DNA of 64,000 bases, taken from assembly GCA_013420905.1 (NCBI GenBank), contig JAAXNY010000001.1, positions 1,736,001 to 1,800,000 on the forward strand, given 5' to 3'. Made by a program: the position numbers and the translations under genes. Under the pieces are notes generated by a model. The model was not told the origin of the DNA and searched no databases. It saw only the letters and a program-made list of their open reading frames with translations. Below, piece by piece: positions 1-9,528 of the stretch. The stretch is from Collybia mongolica. Its lineage: Eukaryota; Basidiomycota; Agaricomycetes; Agaricales; Clitocybaceae. Numbering within the stretch: position 1 is the first letter of the stretch; the number at the start of each line of letters is the position of its first letter.

Positions 1-2
1 TC

Positions 3-380
3 CCTTATCCTTCAAGGAAACTAGCACCAAAACGAGAAGGACCCTTCGAAATCCAAGAAGTCCACAGACCAGTAACGTACAAACTGAAACTTCCATCACA
101 ATGGAAGATCCACCCCATGTTTCATGCTTCTCTTCTTACACCATACAAGGAAACCGATACTCACGGACCCAACTTCTTAGAACCCCCACTGGATCTTGTG
201 AATCAAGAAGAAGAATATGAAGTAGAAGGGATTATCAATCACTGACGACGAGGCCGAGGCTTCCAATACCTCGTGAAATGGAAAGATTACTCATCCGCAC
301 ACAACACGTGGGAACCTGAAGACCATTTAAAAAGAGCTCAAATGATACTTCAATCCTATCAGAAGCTACATTGCCTCTAA
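3..380 (+). pseudogene. Ty3/gypsy Pol C-terminus with chromodomain, broken by a stop
   Basis: Partial open frame entering from the window edge. It encodes the end of a retroviral-type integrase (motif PFEI, then [20 protein letters not shown]) followed by a chromodomain ([17 protein letters not shown]). This order, integrase tail then chromodomain, is diagnostic of chromovirus-type Ty3/gypsy elements; the chromodomain is known to guide integration into heterochromatin. An in-frame TGA at 243-245 lies just before the chromodomain, where family members usually have Arg; CGA to TGA is a simple C-to-T change. The copy is therefore probably dead. The rest of the element lies outside the window. 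Confidence 0.85.
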
Positions 381-430
381 CCAACTATTGTCTACCATTG
401 CTCTCAACAAATTCCAGACTTTTAACAAAC

Positions 431-1437
431 ATGTCTTCCCCTACCAACTTCTACATCACCACTGCCACTGCTCTCACCAATCCTCCCAATACCCCTATCA
501 TTAACATGGCATCTCAAGAATGTCTTGAAATCGCAACAAAGATCATATGTCGTCAGAAGTTCCTATTGTGGTTTATGCATGAAGAACATCGCGAACAAAT
601 GATTCAAGCATCCAATCAACCACCACACGATCAACTCATTAAACTAGTTGAAAAATACCTGGAAATCAGGGACATGTTATACCATCAAACTGCAAATATC
701 AGCCAGGCTCTAGATCAAACTACAGAAGAATTAGTGGACACACAAGAATTTCGAATTCTGGATAACCTAATTCCATTATTACAAGAAGGAATTCGACTAC
801 CTACATCCATGCCTTCAACATCCACAGAGTCAACCGAAAGAGTCAATACAGTTGATGAAGAAGTACAAACATCCCCTCCCAGAACACCCACACCTTCGAC
901 TCCGAATTCTCCTATTTATCAACCCAAACCCCTCCCAATTCCACCTTTTCGCGAAACATCTCCTTCACCATCGCAACATTCCACTCCTGATCCAGCAGAC
1001 ATGGTTCCAAACACGGAAATATTTAAACATTTAAAAGGTCGAAAAGCCACCAAATCCGTCATTAAAAAGAAGAAAGCACCCAAACCCATCAAATACACAA
1101 TGAACCCTCTCAATTATGTTGGAAGTCGAGAAAAACCCATTGACCTCACACAAGTAGAAAGAGCGCTCATCTACAAAAATGTATTATGCTCTAGATGCCT
1201 TAACTTTGGACATTCGTCAATAAACGCGAAAAACATTATTGTCCAATATGTTTTCAACCAGCACCAGGACATCATCATGACCAATGCCCCGAAAGACCCA
1301 TGACTAGAACAGCAGGGTATTATCAAAGCTGGCGACGAATTGGGGATGAACGAGAAGAGGTAGATGATGGGATTGACGACCCTTTCGACTACCCAGAAGC
1401 CATCGCAAACATGACTGGGGAGCCAATTGATTATTAA
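431..1437 (+). pseudogene. Extra zinc-knuckle ORF of the gypsy element, frameshifted
   Basis: Open frame directly after pol, starting at an ATG in good context at 431. The first ~260 residues are polar and Pro/Ser/Thr-rich, then comes CSRCLNFGH, the start of a zinc knuckle. At about 1215-1225 the frame shifts. In another frame the protein continues with HYCPICFQPAPGHHHDQC and an acidic tail ending at 1435-1437. The two halves together would form two consecutive Cys/His clusters, so a small indel split the gene. It sits between pol and the 3' LTR, so it belongs to the retroelement; its role is unknown, nucleic-acid binding being the plain inference. Confidence 0.7.
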
Positions 1438-1470
1438 AGCTGGGACGCTTTAAAGATAGAGGGGGGGTAA

Positions 1471-1942
1471 TGTTACAAATTCCTTAACACGCCCTATTAC
1501 TTCTTTTCTTTACATATTACTGATTACCAGATATCTATCGACTCTTATCTCTTAAGATCCATATATGCATTCCCTTTCCCATGCTTATTCATCTTTTCAT
1601 ATTACGCTTACTCATTCTCTCTCTAGCTTACTCATTCCTTTATCTATAACGAATAGCATAAACCACGCTTATCGGACTCTTACCTATATATATGGATAGT
1701 TTAGCTTAGCTAGTTCTTTAGCTTGACCTAGCTGAATCAACCTTATTCACATACTCTTGACTCCTTGATGCAAACTCGATCCTACTTGCCTTACAAAGGG
1801 AGTAGTGCATCTTTGATTCAACAATCTGACTTTAGCCCTATTGAGGGAGTCATTGGACGTTAGACTTATGAAGTCAACGGTCTATAGTGAATGAATGATA
1901 AACCAGATTGATCTAAAGGATAAGGCCTAAACAGCCATAACA
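1471..1942 (+). mobile_element. 3' LTR of the Ty3/gypsy element
   Basis: A purine run of about 16 bases ending in seven G (the polypurine tract) stops at about 1467. The LTR then starts with TGTTA at 1471 and ends with TAACA at 1942, giving a perfect 5-bp terminal inverted repeat with TG...CA ends and a length of 472 bp. A TATA-like stretch lies near 1685-1695. The five bases after the end (AAAGG, 1943-1947) are the expected target duplication; the 5' LTR is outside the window. Downstream the reading frame of a DNA transposase begins at once, so the LTR marks an insertion inside that gene. Confidence 0.8.
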
Positions 1943-3140
1943 AAAGGACGATTTACAAGTCCACAATATCATACACACTTTATTAAATTAGTTAGGTTAT
2001 TAAACCTTTGCCTTCAATTTGAGATTACTCAGGATCAAGTTGATGAACTTGAAAGGGGTTTTAATAGCTGGGTTGAGAAATATGAAGAGCAAGTATTTTG
2101 ATATATATTTAATTTTGAACATGATCTGATGATTTTCCAGGTTGTACTATAACCATGATCCAATGCGGGTATCTACATGTCCTCTAACCATCCATGCCCT
2201 TCTACATATTGCACCAACTATTAGGGCTATGGGGCCAGTCTGGGCATATTGGGCATTTCCAATGGAACATTATTGTGGTGACCTCCTCCGCCATATTAAA
2301 AGTCGAAGGTTCCCCTATCCAAACATCAATAGCTATGTTACTTCTTGTGCTCATTTAACACAAATAACTCTCCTCTATGACTTGCATGGAAAGCTTGACC
2401 TCCTATCCCCTAAATCTGATGAGAGGAACATCAGTTTTCCCCTATGCATGTTTCCCATCATAATCAAGTACTTATATACTCATTAGCTTGATTTAGACCC
2501 ATTACATATTTTCACCCCACCCAAGGGACTAATATGTCTCCCCACTCCCCTGTGGAAAGTACTTACAGCAACACTAGCTACTCAATTCAGTAAACCTGCA
2601 TCACTTATCAGGAAACTTATACCTCAGGATACCAAATTTATCCAATATGGCCGGATGCATCATCTAGAAGGAGGTGATACAATACAAGCACATGAAATTA
2701 TTCCACTTAGATCAGACAGCCAGGATATGTCATATGTCCGGGTAGGTTTCTTTCTAAAATGCTCAATGCATATTGCTAACTTATCTTAGTACCAGCTTGA
2801 AGTTGATAAGTTTGCTCATCAGAGATGTCAAACACCTGTGTTTGAGCTTCAAGACTTCTATGGACAAGTCCTTTGCCTGCTTATAGTTACAGTTCCTGCA
2901 TCTCCTAAAAATGGTATTGAAGCAGGTTCATTTGTCTATGCAAGTATCAAACAGGCCAAACTATTAGACATAGCTACTAATACCCATCATAAAATCATCT
3001 ATTACAAAGATTTGGGGGCAACAGAATTTGTTGATATTGATCAAGGACAATGTTTAATTGGTCAGATTAAAGACTGTGGCAAATGGGCACTTATTGACCG
3101 AAGCCAATTATTGACTCAAGTACATAGTATGGACCAATAG
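1943..3140 (+). pseudogene. Plavaka/CACTA-like transposase, C-terminal part
   Basis: Translated blocks in order: an entry segment with LVRLLNLCLQFEIT and FNSWVEKYEE directly after the gypsy LTR; an intron-like gap ending TTTTCCAG at 2140; then TCPLTIHALLHIAPTIRAMG and WAYWAFPMEHYCGDLLRHIK, a conserved block of Plavaka/DUF4218-type transposases. A stop (TAG 2484-2486) interrupts the frame, which then stays open to a clean intron (2750-2790, GT..AG). The last exon contains FELQDFYGQV and ends at 3140. The junction at 2140 does not join in frame. Truncation, the in-frame stop and the bad splice say this copy is inactive. Confidence 0.65.
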
Positions 3141-3658
3141 TACTGGTCACATATATATATATAGATCAATTAACACAGTCATTTTATACTACATATAACA
3201 CTTCATTCTAATCTAACCAAAATCTCAATTTCTTCTTTTCTAAATGATTCATCTAAGGCAGTAAAGTCATCCCATAAACCCACTATTTGTGGGATAAAAT
3301 ACCTTCTATGCTGAACTTAAATCATCCCACATATTCCACCTTTTATGGGATGAAAGTTCACTCTCTAATAGATTAAAATGATCTAATAAAACCCACCCAT
3401 TATAGGATGAAATTCCCCTCTTTTTCACTGGATTAAAATTGTCCCATATAATTCACCTCTAATGGGATGAAAGTTCACACCACTAGGGATGAAAATTTCT
3501 GAGATTATAAGAGCAGAAATTCATCCTCTCAAGGGATGAAATATCTGGGATGAAGTTTCATCCCAATTTCATACCCTTTAGATTCATCCACTAAACTTAG
3601 GAAATGCTGCTTTCATCCATTAAGTGGGGGAAAAACCTCCCCCACCAGGTGCACAGTG
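3141..3658. repeat. Subterminal repeat region and terminal inverted repeat of the CACTA-like element
   Basis: AT-rich DNA with 6-8 imperfect copies of a short motif around GGGATGAAA and its complement TTCATCCC, spaced about 60-80 bp and often paired as small hairpins (for example CCCACTATTTGTGGG near 3278). The last 60 bp hold the terminal sequence with a CCTCCCCCACC core. Subterminal repeats of this kind are transposase binding arrays in CACTA elements; that role here is inference. Confidence 0.6.
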
Positions 3659-4094
3659 TTGCAGATCCATAAGCAAGGTACAACAGCAATTAGGGGAAGC
3701 TGTCTCAAGGAAATCAAATCGAACTCGAGCTCAAAACTAAGGATATTGTGTAAAGTATGTAAAACGTGTACAGTAAACTCTATGTTCACACACTAGCATC
3801 CCGCCACCCGGGCTCCACAGATCGCATCATTTACAGGATTGAGTCCCCGCTCCAATGGACGTTTTCTCGACGCTGAAAATGATGTTGAGACTGGGCCAAT
3901 AGAATAAGCTCCGAGGGATAAGGTTGCAAAGACAAAAAATAAGAACACCTGATAAGGAATTAGGCGACGATCTTTCTGAGGGTATGACTATCCAAATATC
4001 AGAATCAATTCTCGTGGATATGTTGACATTAGGCGACAGGAATGAACTCGGCATTTTGGCTCTGCTCACAACATAGTTTTCGTCAAGAACCAAG
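3659..4094 (-). repeat. Repeat A, copy 1 (inverted relative to copy at 26.8 kb)
   Basis: Read on the minus strand this matches 26795-27228 (+) over about 435 bp at roughly 85% identity, from TTCTTGACGAAAACTATGTT to ATCTGCAA. A shared open frame of ~85 codons (SSPNSL.GVLIFCLCNLIPR, LFYWPSL) is open in both copies. The match ends exactly where the CACTA-like element begins, so this copy was broken by that insertion. The other copy lies just beside a cysteine-knot-like gene, suggesting that the repeat is flanking DNA duplicated with that gene family. Confidence 0.75.
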
Positions 4095-5197
4095 CTTGAC
4101 GAGAATGCCATGTCATATGTTTTTAACTATAACTTGCAGTTACAGCAGTGGACAGTTCAAGGATAACCCGGAAGGCGTGTTAATCCAATTCTAACCTACG
4201 ACTACAATGGAGTTTGTCTGATGGATGTTAAGCAAATGAGTAGAGTAACTCTCTTTTCGTCTCATTGGCCTTGACTGAGGAATTATAATTAAACCAAGAT
4301 TCCAGCCATTGAGAAACCATAGGGAGTGAGGAACTCTGGTAAGTATAGCTTCATTGATGACTTTGAGAGCTTTGACCCCTCACAATGGCAAGATTCGAAA
4401 AAAAATTCGCGCACCGTACTGGTTATTGTTGAACAGACCAGAGTTCATGAACTCCTGAGAACTTACATCACCGGCCGCAAAGGGATTGAGACACATAAGC
4501 TAATTATCAATAGCTCAGCCCCTGATAATGGATTCAACGTGCCTTCTTTCTTTGCGTTTGCTTGGTGAAAAAATGGGAATACCCCTAGAGCGTATAGTCA
4601 TGGTGAGTCCTGGTTCGCTATTTTACTTTAACTTCGATCAATCCATAGCTAGTCACACCGATCTCTCGTCATCGTCAAGTGGGAATTTTTAAGTTAAAAA
4701 CGAAATCAGCTCTTTTTCATTCAGTGGCACTCGGGGACAGAGTCCTGACAGGACAGGGGATGCGTTCAAAGAATGCTGCTCAATACTCGAAAAGTTCAAG
4801 GAGGCTGAGATATATCTAATAAAATAGAATTACCTGCGCTCGCACCGATCGTTATTATACATACAGGTTGTGCCTCGTAACTCTCTCGGAAATGGTTGTT
4901 ACTCTCACAATAAAAATCGAAAACGTGGCTTGATTTCTAGAAGAAACGATATTTGGGTGGGGTAGAGGAGACAATGGAGAGCAAGTGGTAAGACTACTCC
5001 TTATTGTGCGCCAGATCGCCTGAATATGGAAGCTGGACACACCATGATCGTGAATTCCCGAATGCATCGCGAATTGCCTACCTAGCTACAAGTTGAACTC
5101 TCTATTAGTACTTATACGCCTGAAAGTCTGGAATGACGCAGCAACAACCATGACATGTTCGGCATAGTTAAACGTATGTATTGTGAAGTTATAATCC
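4095..5197. other. Intergenic, no recognised gene
   Basis: One open stretch at 4326-4568 (+), starting with GTG and containing FIDDFESFDPSQW, has no ATG or splice context I can support. Its opening resembles the start of concanavalin-type glycosidase domains, but no catalytic motif follows. Nothing else recognised. Confidence 0.3.
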
Positions 5198-5641
5198 TTA
5201 TACTCGTAGATTATTTTCACCTATGAGACCGCCTATGACCTCGCAGCTGCATTTCTTCTATCACAAACGGATACTTGTCACACATTTCTTAACCATCTGG
5301 CTTGTGAATGAACCTACGTTTTCGTTACAGTAGCCAGAGCAACAATCTTCCCAGTCGGAGCAACTGTGACCGTTGTGGAAGCAGGATGGTCTAGTGCTCA
5401 TGCAGCAATTGAACTAATGAAACGACATTGGTTAGTTATTGCATTCTTGGGTTGAATCAGTATTAGTTTCACTTACCGTTTGGTTACAAGTAAGCGTGCA
5501 ACATTGCGAATCGAAGGTACAGCCCTGGCCAGTGCTTGTACAAGCGGTAGTAGGTGGATTAGGGAACGCTGTGTGTAGAGAAAAAACTCCGGTATACGCA
5601 ATGGCATTGAGCCGAGCGATAGTGGAGAGAATAAAGCGCAT
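5198..5641 (-). CDS. Secreted two-module cystine-knot-like protein (family member 1)
   Basis: Three exons: 5641-5477, 5413-5318 and 5257-5198; predicted 106 residues. The N-terminus (MRFILSTIARLNAIAYTG) is hydrophobic, consistent with a signal peptide. Module 1 has cysteines spaced C-x6-C-x5-CC-x3-C (from CTSTGQGC), module 2 repeats the spacing (CFHNGHSCSDWEDCCSGYC). The sixth cysteine of each module lies just after an intron. Both introns (63 and 60 nt) are phase 0, and the first contains a CTAAC branch site. The third exon was chosen because its acceptor restores the C-x5-C spacing; reading through without it gives a slightly different tail ending at 5261. The spacing is that of inhibitor-cystine-knot (knottin) peptides. 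Function unknown: secreted effector, protease inhibitor or antimicrobial peptide are all possible. Confidence 0.65.
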
Positions 5642-7027
5642 TTTTGCTAGGAAAATATGAAATGTAGGAGTTCAAGGCGACCTCAGTTACTGCGTGCTGT
5701 TTTATTGGAATTCGGGTGCGAAGAAGGGGCCATGTACAGAGCATAAGCAAGTCGTGATGGAAGCCTTTGGCAACGGATAATCACGTTATTTATCGTTGGA
5801 CGGATGAGAAATTTCTTGACTTAAACTAGCTAACGATTATAACGAGTTGACTTCGAAAGGCGATTTGCACCCATATCAGACGCCAGAGATACCATTGTGA
5901 GTGGCACGTTGACATGTGAGATCGAGGTCATCAGAGGATGCACGTTTCAGTATAGAAGATGCCGTACAGTATAAGGAGCTTATCTTCGTCATTCCAAAGA
6001 AGCTCGTTTCCGGGTAATTGTAGCTCCGAGAGCCTGACTCGTTGAAGTTATGGAGTTCTACAACTAGTTGGTGCCAGGAGACCAACATCCTCGAGAACCC
6101 TCAATAAATCCAAGGTCACTTTGTCTGACTTGACGTTGATAGAGGGGTGAGAATACCGATCACCTAATCCTGCGTAGAAGGTCTTAAAAAGCTCAGATTG
6201 AACTGTCCAAACCCCTCTAGAGATATGGCAGTAACCTCCCCTTTCAGATGAAGGCTGTAACGAAGAAGTGCGTATGTAGATCTGGACCCAATGCAACGGA
6301 TTGTGGGATGGGACCGTTTATTCTAGCGGGTCCCTATTTCCCTCGTCGAGCCAAGCTTTGTAATACGATCCTACGACTTCGTTTGGTGAAACCCCCAACG
6401 GACTCCGGCTTAATTGTTGGTTAGAATAAAGCTAAGATAAAGCTGCTTACAAGATTAAATTTCGCACCAGGAGCTCCCAACCTAGGCTTTTTTGGTTGAA
6501 TAATACCGTCAAAGCTTTTCCCCGGTTGTCGTTTCACCATCCACAAACGTTAGCAGTAACGTCTGAAAGTTTCGAAGAACGACTTGCAGGATATTCCTTT
6601 GACTTTCCGTAATCACTAAGATGATTTGGAGGAGTAGCATTACCCATTCATTGACTTCAAAAGCGTCAATTAGCGCAAGTGACACAAACATGAAAATTTG
6701 CAAAGGGTGGTCCGTGCGCACATGGTCCGGTCCGTCTCCGTCTCCGATCCAGCCCGTCGGTAAGTCTTAACCACTTCCGAATACCGTCGTACCGTAACAC
6801 TTGACTCGCAATGATGGGGAGTGTTTGTCTGATTGGTGAACGACATACAAGTAAGTGAAAAGGGATGTTTTGACTACATATTGAACAGTGAGCGTCTCCC
6901 CTCGTCAACCTACAACATTACAACTAGATACGCCCAATGTCTATCACCCTTCTCAGTACAGCCATTCCACTAATCACTCACAGATTGCAATCCAGGACGC
7001 AAGTAAAGGGATGGTCTTCCATCTCAT
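5642..7027. other. Intergenic, no recognised gene
   Basis: Open stretches at 6048-6296 and 5876-6088 on the minus strand are unsupported by homology or splice sites. Nothing recognised. Confidence 0.3.
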
Positions 7028-7268
7028 CTACAAACACTGGTGCTGTAGATACAACAATCAGTACGCCGTATTTAACAAGAGATAACATATTCACATTGTA
7101 GCACTTAGCCGAGCAGCATCGAGAGTTTGTCGTGCAACCATCACCCGGAGAAAGGCATTGAGGACATTCCGCCAACGCAGAGACGCCGCGTGCATCCGTA
7201 GGTATTGCAAGAATACTGGCGCATGCACCAAGTACGAAGAAAGTAAGACGTACGAAATTGAAGCGCAT
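7028..7268 (-). CDS. Secreted single-module cystine-knot-like protein (member 2)
   Basis: Two exons, 7268-7095 and 7042-7028, joined across a 52-nt phase-0 intron; predicted 62 residues. Signal-peptide-like start MRFNFVRLTFFVLGACASIL. The mature part carries C-x6-C-x5-CC-x3-C (CLSPGDGCTTNSRCCSAKC). The second exon codes only HQCL and supplies the sixth cysteine at C-x4-C, completing a six-cysteine knot. The exon structure matches member 3, which supports both models. A TATA box lies about 45 bp upstream. Known of the fold: three disulfides form a knotted, very stable core. Target unknown. Confidence 0.75.
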
Positions 7269-7311
7269 TGTCGTCGTGTGTTAGCGTTGGAATCCCGGCA
7301 TCCCTTTTGGC

Positions 7312-7320
7312 TTATATATA
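7312..7320 (-). promoter_or_regulatory. TATA box of cystine-knot gene member 2
   Basis: TATATATAAG read on the minus strand, about 45 bp before the ATG at 7268. The spacing leaves a short leader ending ACGACGACAATG, similar to the ACAACARCRATG leader of other family members. Confidence 0.5.
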
Positions 7321-7960
7321 CTCGCCAGCTCTGCTGTCAGGGCTTGAGGGAGCTTCGAAAGCATCTAAGGGGTAAATAAGGTTAAAGAACAGGGGGATCC
7401 TCTCAACGAGTCGTAAGGAGGAGCACTCACACGCATTTGGGTAACTATATTCCTATTCCTCAGCCTTGAGAGAATTAGCTTACACCTAGTACTTGTTGTG
7501 GATGCGGCCTCGTCTATTGGCCTCTAGAATAGGCATCCGATAATTATGACGGGGACGTCTCGCCGGGATGCACCTGATCAACAGATTGGCACGTATAGTA
7601 TCCATGCAAGCTATCTTGGCATTTGTTGAGACCAAAACTACTCCCAGGGGTAGATTTCAAAGCGATATCCGCATTCAACGTGACAGGAGTTACAAAAGTG
7701 TCCATAAGCAAGCATGTATGTATGTATGTAAGTTTCTCAAATTTTCTTTCTCCAACCACCAGACCCCTGCCGCGTTGTGAGCTTCAGAAGGCATTAAAAT
7801 ATTCAGTGACTCACTAATAGAATTGTAAACACCGAAAATCATCTACCTTCGCATCGGTGGACGGCGATCAGTCCCCGAATCTTACGTCGCTTATGCAACA
7901 GTAAAGGAACATACCGACACCGACATTCCGTATAGGCTACCTGGTGAGACGTTAATTCAC
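7321..7960. other. Intergenic between members 2 and 3
   Basis: No gene seen. Contains a small ATGT microsatellite near 7716-7730. Confidence 0.3.
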
Positions 7961-8188
7961 CTAGGCGCATTGGTGCTGTGAAAAGGATATGAGCGTGTAA
8001 GACCCGTCACGGAAGAATATATGTACATTATAACAATAGATGCTGCAGCACTGAGAGTTCGTCACACATCCCTCTCCAGGTGCAAGGCATTGTGGGGCCG
8101 TAGCCCCGACGGTGTCGGCAGGCCCAGCGATAGCACCGGTGCACGCATTGATAACAAAGAGAGCAAGAGTGGCGAAGTTGAAGAGCAT
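7961..8188 (-). CDS. Secreted single-module cystine-knot-like protein (member 3), promoter displaced by a LINE
   Basis: Two exons, 8188-8027 and 7975-7961, with a 51-nt phase-0 intron; predicted 58 residues. Signal peptide MLFNFATLALFVINACTGAI. Module C-x6-C-x5-CC-x3-C (CLAPGEGCVTNSQCCSIYC), then HQCA from the last exon gives the sixth cysteine. The coding part is intact, but 53 bp upstream of the ATG a LINE is inserted. The gene's own TATA box (16027-16035) now lies 7.8 kb away, beyond the LINE. Expression is probably lost or under LINE control; that is inference. Confidence 0.75.
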   Translation of the reverse strand: MLFNFATLALFVINACTGAIAGPADTVGATAPQCLAPGEGCVTNSQCCSIYCYNVHIFFRDGSYTLISFSQHQCA

Positions 8189-8231
8189 TGCTGTTGTGTT
8201 GGTATGCGTAGAGGTGTATATGTCGAGACAA

Positions 8232-8241
8232 GGGCTTGAAA
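8232..8241. repeat. Left target site duplication of the LINE
   Basis: GGGCTTGAAA here is repeated at 15995-16004 directly after the LINE poly(A), with two extra matching A upstream. A 10-12 bp duplication fits target-primed reverse transcription. Confidence 0.85.
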
Positions 8242-9263
8242 CCAAAAGACTGTCCCTATGCCACGAACCGCACTAATCCTCAACAATCACCGTATAGGAT
8301 CAAAACCAGCTGTGAAGTTCTTGGGGATCATGGCGCAGTGGCACTCGCAAGAGGACAGGACTGGATCATCCAATTTGGAGCAAAAGCCTCCCAAGGTGCA
8401 TCAGCATGATATGTGCATCAGCTATACCTCTCAATTGCTGTACCACGAATGCTCTATGGTGCTGACATTTTCCTCACACCACACAACCGGGTCTCCCCCA
8501 ACAAACCAGACACTAAAAAAGGAGGACGAACCATCATTAACAAGCTCACAACGGTTCAACGACATGCAGCCATCATGATTACAGGCGCCATGCGAACAAC
8601 CCCCACCGACATGCTCAACACACTGTCAAACCTTCTACCCTTCTATATACTAGTTGACAAACACCGTCACCGTGCAACGCTACGCCTTGCAACTCTTCCT
8701 GAACGTCATCCCTTATACATACCAGTCATAATGGCCGCAAAACACCCCAACATCACCCACGCATTGCCCCTCCACAGACTAATGGACACATATAAAATTC
8801 AGCCGGAACGCATGGAAAAAATAGACTCTGCTCGACAGTCCAACAAATGGACATCACCATTCACAATCACAATCACAGCAACAAGAGAAGAAGCAGTAGA
8901 AGAGGACAAGAAGGACAGAAGGAATGTGAAGGTATACACAGATGGATCAGGAATAGGAGGGAAGATAGGAGCAGCAGCGGTGTTGTACAGGGCAGGGAGG
9001 ATATCAAGTACAATGAGGTACCAGCTGGGATCAGCAAAACACCACACTGTTTATGAGGGCGAATGCATAGGGGCACTAATGGGACTGAAGCTAATTGAAA
9101 GGGAGGAGAATGTCCGAGCAATGACCTTTGGCATTGACAACCACGCTGCCATCACATCAACAAGCTCTATCTGGCCTACCCCAGGCCATTACATCCTCGA
9201 CAAAATTCACACCAGATACCACAACGCACGAACAATCCACAACCGACACCTACAAGTTAACCT

Positions 9264-9440
9264 GTACTTTACAGTCCCCCACGTGTCCTTGTGGACTCCG
9301 CGTGGACTGCAAAAATCCGTGCGGAGTCCGCACGGACACCATATAAATAATATAAATCAGTACAAACTGCAAAAGTCTGTACAAGTCCGCACGGAGTCCG
9401 CGCGGACTCCATGTGGACTCTATATAAATTTGCCCATTTA
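9264..9440. repeat. Left end and subterminal repeats of the KDZ element
   Basis: Several copies of GGACTCCGCGTGGACT-type words and their complements (GTCCGCACGGAGTCCGCG), half-sites arranged as inverted pairs. A matching set lies at the right end. Probable transposase binding sites, by analogy. Confidence 0.6.
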
Positions 9441-9528
9441 TGTCCTACTAACACACACCAATACTAGTAACCACTCATTTATATACTACTAACACATATA
9501 ATACTAGTAACTACACATAAAACTATAT

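Larger units (their letters stand above)
1943..3658 (+). mobile_element. 3' part of a CACTA/Plavaka-like DNA transposon
   Basis: Holds the C-terminal half of a transposase gene, then an AT-rich tail with many short repeats, then a terminal sequence whose reverse complement reads CACTGTGCACCTGGTGGGGG (end at 3658). CACT(A/G) ends and repeat-rich subterminal DNA are typical of CACTA superfamily elements. The left part of this element is cut off by the gypsy insertion. The right boundary is confirmed independently: the DNA starting at 3659 matches an uninterrupted copy of the same repeat at 26.8-27.2 kb. Confidence 0.7.

Noticed and set aside
4326..4568. Possible glycosidase fragment (FIDDFESFDPSQW)
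   Set aside because: No ATG, no catalytic motif, no splice continuation; resemblance too short.
7716..7731. ATGT microsatellite
   Set aside because: Short and ordinary.
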